From an uncultured beta proteobacterium (lineage in GTDB: Bacteria; Pseudomonadota; Gammaproteobacteria; Burkholderiales; Burkholderiaceae_C): DNA of 17,657 nucleotides. The translations under genes were made by a program, and so were the position numbers. The stretch spans positions 1-17,657 of the forward strand of contig CAILKA010000103.1 in the NCBI GenBank assembly GCA_903834645.1, read 5' to 3'. This document shows, piece by piece, positions 15,301 through 17,657 of the stretch. Each line of letters opens with the position of its first letter. Position 1 is the first letter of the stretch. The notes beneath the pieces are model-generated. The model ran no database searches and was not told where the DNA came from. It saw only the letters and a list, made by a program, of their open reading frames with translations.

Positions 15301-16800
15301 ATGGACGCGCTCTCTACCGGTCTGCAGATGGCGCTGGGTTGGCAAGCGCTGATAGCCGTGGCCGCCGGCAGCGTGATCGGCGTCATCTTCGGCGCCATCC
15401 CAGGGTTGACCTTCTCGATGGCGCTGGCTTTGTTGCTGCCCTTCACCTTCGGCATGGAGGCCACCCCGGCAATCGCATTGCTCATGGGTATCTACATCGG
15501 CGGCATGACCGGTGGCTCGGTATCGGCCATTTTGATCGGCATCCCGGGAACGCCCTCGGCGGCAGCCACCGTTTTCGATGGTCATCCGATGGCACGGAAG
15601 GGTGAGGCTAGCGTTGCGCTGGGCGGTGCGGTCATCGCGTCGGTCTTCGGCGGCGTGTTCAGCCTGGTGGTGATGGTGCTGCTGCTGGAACAGGTGGCCA
15701 GTTTTGCCATCAAATTTGGGCCCGTCGAGATCTTTGCACTGGTGCTGTTCGGGCTGTCGACGATCTGCGGCCTCGGTGAACGCTCGATGGTGCGAGGGCT
15801 GGTTGCCGGTGTGCTGGGGCTGATGCTGGTGATAGTGGGGCTGGACCCGATCGATGGAGTCGCCAGATTGACGTTCGGCAACGTCGACCTGCAACAGGGC
15901 GTGAACCTTCTGGTGGGGATGATTGGCCTATTCGCCGTGCCGCAGGTGATCGAGACCTTCCTGGAACATGGCCGCGTGAAGGCCCCGCGCATGGCGACCG
16001 ATGTACGCGCAAGCCTGCCCTCGTGGCGACAGCTGAAGCGGCGCTTCGGCCTGATGATGCGTTGCAGCGGCATTGGCACCGTGATCGGCGCGATTCCCGG
16101 CACCGGCGGGCCGATCGCGGCCTTTCTGGCCTACGACCACGCCCGCCGATTCGACTCCAAGCCCGAGTCCTTCGGCAAGGGTGAGCTGTCCGGCGTGTTG
16201 GCGCCGGAGAGCGCCAACAACGCCGTCACCGGCGGCACGATGATTCCGCTGCTCAGCCTGGGTATTCCGGGTGATCCAGCCACCGCGGTCATCCTGGGGG
16301 GTATGGTGCTGCACGGGCTGGCGCCAGGTCCGCAGCTCTTCAAGACGAACCTGCCGGCGATCTACGCCATCTACATCGCGATCGTCATCTCCTACATCGT
16401 CACCCTGGTGGTGCAAATCTGGGGTATCCGGTGGTTCGTTCGGGTGATGAGCGTGCCCGCGCACGTAATGTCTTTGGTGATCATGGTCATGTGCGTGCTT
16501 GGCTCCTATGCCATCCGCAATTCGATATTCGACGTCTACCTCATGGCCATCATGGGACTGATCGGCTACGTGCTGAAACGATTGAGCATTCCAGTGGCGC
16601 CGGTGGTGCTGGGGCTGGTGCTGGGCGGCACGCTGGAGAACACCTACCGCACCGCGCTGATCCTGAACGAAGGCAGCTACCAGGGCTTCCTGGACAGCAC
16701 GGTGGCGCTGGTCTTCTTCGCGCTGACGCTGCTGATGATCGGCGGACAAGTATGGTCGTCGCGGCGGAAAGGCGCGGCCGCTGCTGCCGTGCAGGCCTAG
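15301..16800 (+). CDS. tctA: Tripartite tricarboxylate transporter large membrane subunit (TctA)
   Basis: The 499-residue channel-forming subunit, of the usual length with about a dozen membrane segments. Conserved family signatures occur twice, reflecting the known internal duplication: GAIPG (31-35) with GIPGTPSAAAT (80-90), and GAIPGTGGPIAA (263-274) with APESANNA (301-308) and GIPGDPATAV (321-330). The ATG at 15301 has AGGGG upstream. It is the last intact gene of the tct operon; its TAG is followed immediately, in the same frame, by the remnant of an XdhC-like gene. With TctC and TctB it should import the substrate using the ion gradient rather than ATP. Confidence 0.95.
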   Translation: MDALSTGLQMALGWQALIAVAAGSVIGVIFGAIPGLTFSMALALLLPFTFGMEATPAIALLMGIYIGGMTGGSVSAILIGIPGTPSAAATVFDGHPMARKGEASVALGGAVIASVFGGVFSLVVMVLLLEQVASFAIKFGPVEIFALVLFGLSTICGLGERSMVRGLVAGVLGLMLVIVGLDPIDGVARLTFGNVDLQQGVNLLVGMIGLFAVPQVIETFLEHGRVKAPRMATDVRASLPSWRQLKRRFGLMMRCSGIGTVIGAIPGTGGPIAAFLAYDHARRFDSKPESFGKGELSGVLAPESANNAVTGGTMIPLLSLGIPGDPATAVILGGMVLHGLAPGPQLFKTNLPAIYAIYIAIVISYIVTLVVQIWGIRWFVRVMSVPAHVMSLVIMVMCVLGSYAIRNSIFDVYLMAIMGLIGYVLKRLSIPVAPVVLGLVLGGTLENTYRTALILNEGSYQGFLDSTVALVFFALTLLMIGGQVWSSRRKGAAAAAVQA

Positions 16801-16968
16801 TTGGATTTCGAGGTCATCTGCTGCGACCCGCGCGAGGCGTACCACCTCACCTGGGGCATGAGTGGCACCACATTCAGCGGGGCGACGCCCATCGACCCGG
16901 TGCTGCAACCGGTGCTGAAGCCGCCAGTCACAACGCGGCCGCACGGCCCGGTGGATCGCAGCTGCTGA
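16801..16968 (+). pseudogene. Remnant of an XdhC/CoxI-like Mo-hydroxylase maturation factor
   Basis: Directly after the tctA stop, 55 codons stay open to TGA at 16966. The first 40 residues, with FEVICCDPREAYHLTWGMSG, resemble the C-terminal Rossmann domain of XdhC/CoxI proteins, which have a CDPREEY...W...G motif. That family loads sulfurated molybdenum cofactor into xanthine-dehydrogenase-type enzymes, which fits the Mo hydroxylase in this cluster. The N-terminal domain and everything after the motif are missing, there is no normal start codon and no evident ribosome site, so it cannot be functional. The homology is by recall of the motif, not a search; from about 16920 on the reading frame looks random. 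Confidence 0.5.
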
Positions 16969-17126
16969 AGCAGCAGACCGGCCAGGCTTTCGTGCAGTGG
17001 CTCACCGCGCGCCGCATGGAGCGCGCCAGCGAGCTGCTCGTGCACTCCGGCGAGCGCATCTCCACCGTCGCCCACCTCGTGGGCTTCTCCGACGAGGCCT
17101 ACCTCACGCGGCGCTTGCGCCCGCGC
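16956..17126 (+). pseudogene. C-terminal fragment of a second AraC-family regulator
   Basis: About 58 codons, in a different frame from the preceding remnant, read SQLLKQQTGQAFVQW through DEAYLTRRLRPRY. They align without gaps to residues 233-290 of the intact AraC-type regulator in this window with about 40 of 58 identical residues (my count). The effector domain, the first helix-turn-helix and the end of the protein are absent, and the fragment runs into the pntB stop codon on the opposite strand. It is a broken paralogue, more divergent than a recent copy would be. Confidence 0.8.
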
Positions 17127-17657
17127 TACTCCACCGCCTTGACCATCTCCTCGACGACCTTCTTGGCGTCGCCGAAGACCATCATGGTCTTGTCCATGTA
17201 GAAGAGCTCGTTGTCCAGGCCGGCGTAGCCGCTGGCCATCGAGCGCTTGTTGACGATCACGGTCTTGGCCTTGTAGGCCTCCAGGATCGGCATGCCGTAG
17301 ATGGCGCTGCCCTTGACGTGCGCGGCCGGATTCACGACATCGTTGGCCCCGAGGATGATGGCCACGTCTGCCTGGCCGAACTCGGAGTTGATGTCCTCCA
17401 TCTCGAAGACCTGGTCGTAGGGCACCTCGGCCTCGGCCAGCAGCACGTTCATGTGCCCCGGCATGCGCCCGGCCACCGGGTGGATCGCGTACTTCACCGT
17501 CACGCCCTTGGCGCTGAGCTTGGCGGCGAGCTCCTTGACGGCGTGCTGCGCGCGCGCCACCGCCAGGCCGTAGCCCGGCACGATGATCACGGTCTCGGCG
17601 TTGCCCAGGATGAAGGCTGCGTCATCGGCGCTGCCGCTCTTGACGCTGCGCTGCTGC
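17126..17657 (-). CDS. pntB: NAD(P) transhydrogenase subunit beta, 3' part only
   Basis: The last 176 codons of the beta subunit, entering from the right edge. Visible is the NADP(H)-binding domain III: VPGYGLAVARAQHAVKEL, HPVAGRMPGHMNVLLAEA, ILGANDVVNP and KRSMASGYAGLDNELF, ending KAVE-TAG at 17126-17128. The membrane part lies outside the window. It is convergent with the gene scar to its left. Its position upstream, on the same strand, of pntA at the other end of the window is notable because the usual order is pntA before pntB. Confidence 0.94.
   Translation of the reverse strand, partial: QQRSVKSGSADDAAFILGNAETVIIVPGYGLAVARAQHAVKELAAKLSAKGVTVKYAIHPVAGRMPGHMNVLLAEAEVPYDQVFEMEDINSEFGQADVAIILGANDVVNPAAHVKGSAIYGMPILEAYKAKTVIVNKRSMASGYAGLDNELFYMDKTMMVFGDAKKVVEEMVKAVE

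Overview
The window is GC-rich (roughly two thirds G+C), tightly packed DNA. It carries three tripartite tricarboxylate transporter (TTT/Bug) genes plus an extra Bug-type binding protein, a combination typical of beta-proteobacteria of the order Burkholderiales. The genus cannot be read from the sequence.

Layout: (1) Positions 1-840, minus strand: the 5' part of pntA (NAD(P) transhydrogenase alpha subunit), cut by the window edge. (2) Positions 1018-12386, minus strand: a compact eight-gene catabolic operon. In transcription order it encodes a zinc alcohol dehydrogenase, the FAD subunit of a molybdenum hydroxylase, a fusion of the 2Fe-2S subunit with the N-terminal half of the Mo subunit, the separate C-terminal half of the Mo subunit, a Bug-type periplasmic binding protein, an IolD/acetolactate-synthase-like thiamine diphosphate (TPP) enzyme, an NAD(P)-aldehyde dehydrogenase, and an IlvD/Edd-type sugar-acid dehydratase. 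(3) Positions 12387-13814: a regulatory hub with a divergent AraC-family regulator gene. (4) Positions 13815-16800, plus strand: a complete TctC-TctB-TctA uptake system. (5) Positions 16801-17125: a scar of two broken genes, an XdhC-like Mo-enzyme maturation factor and the C-terminus of a second AraC regulator. (6) Positions 17126-17657, minus strand: the 3' part of pntB.

How the parts fit (inference): the TTT system imports a carboxylate. The operon enzymes suggest alcohol to aldehyde (ADH), aldehyde to acid (Mo hydroxylase), loss of water from a 2,3-dihydroxy acid to a 2-keto acid (IlvD-type), C-C cleavage of the keto acid (TPP enzyme) and oxidation of the resulting aldehyde (ALDH). The substrate is unknown.

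The strongest non-coding signal is a pair of matching promoter/operator modules, one before the catabolic operon and one before tctCBA. Each has CTTGGAC and CTTGCA(C/T) half-sites starting exactly 21 bp apart, and a TTCAAT -10-like box at an identical distance. This fits joint control by the AraC-type regulator encoded between them. The order of the pnt genes at the two ends cannot come from simple insertion into one pnt operon, which suggests two pnt copies flanking the cluster or a rearrangement.
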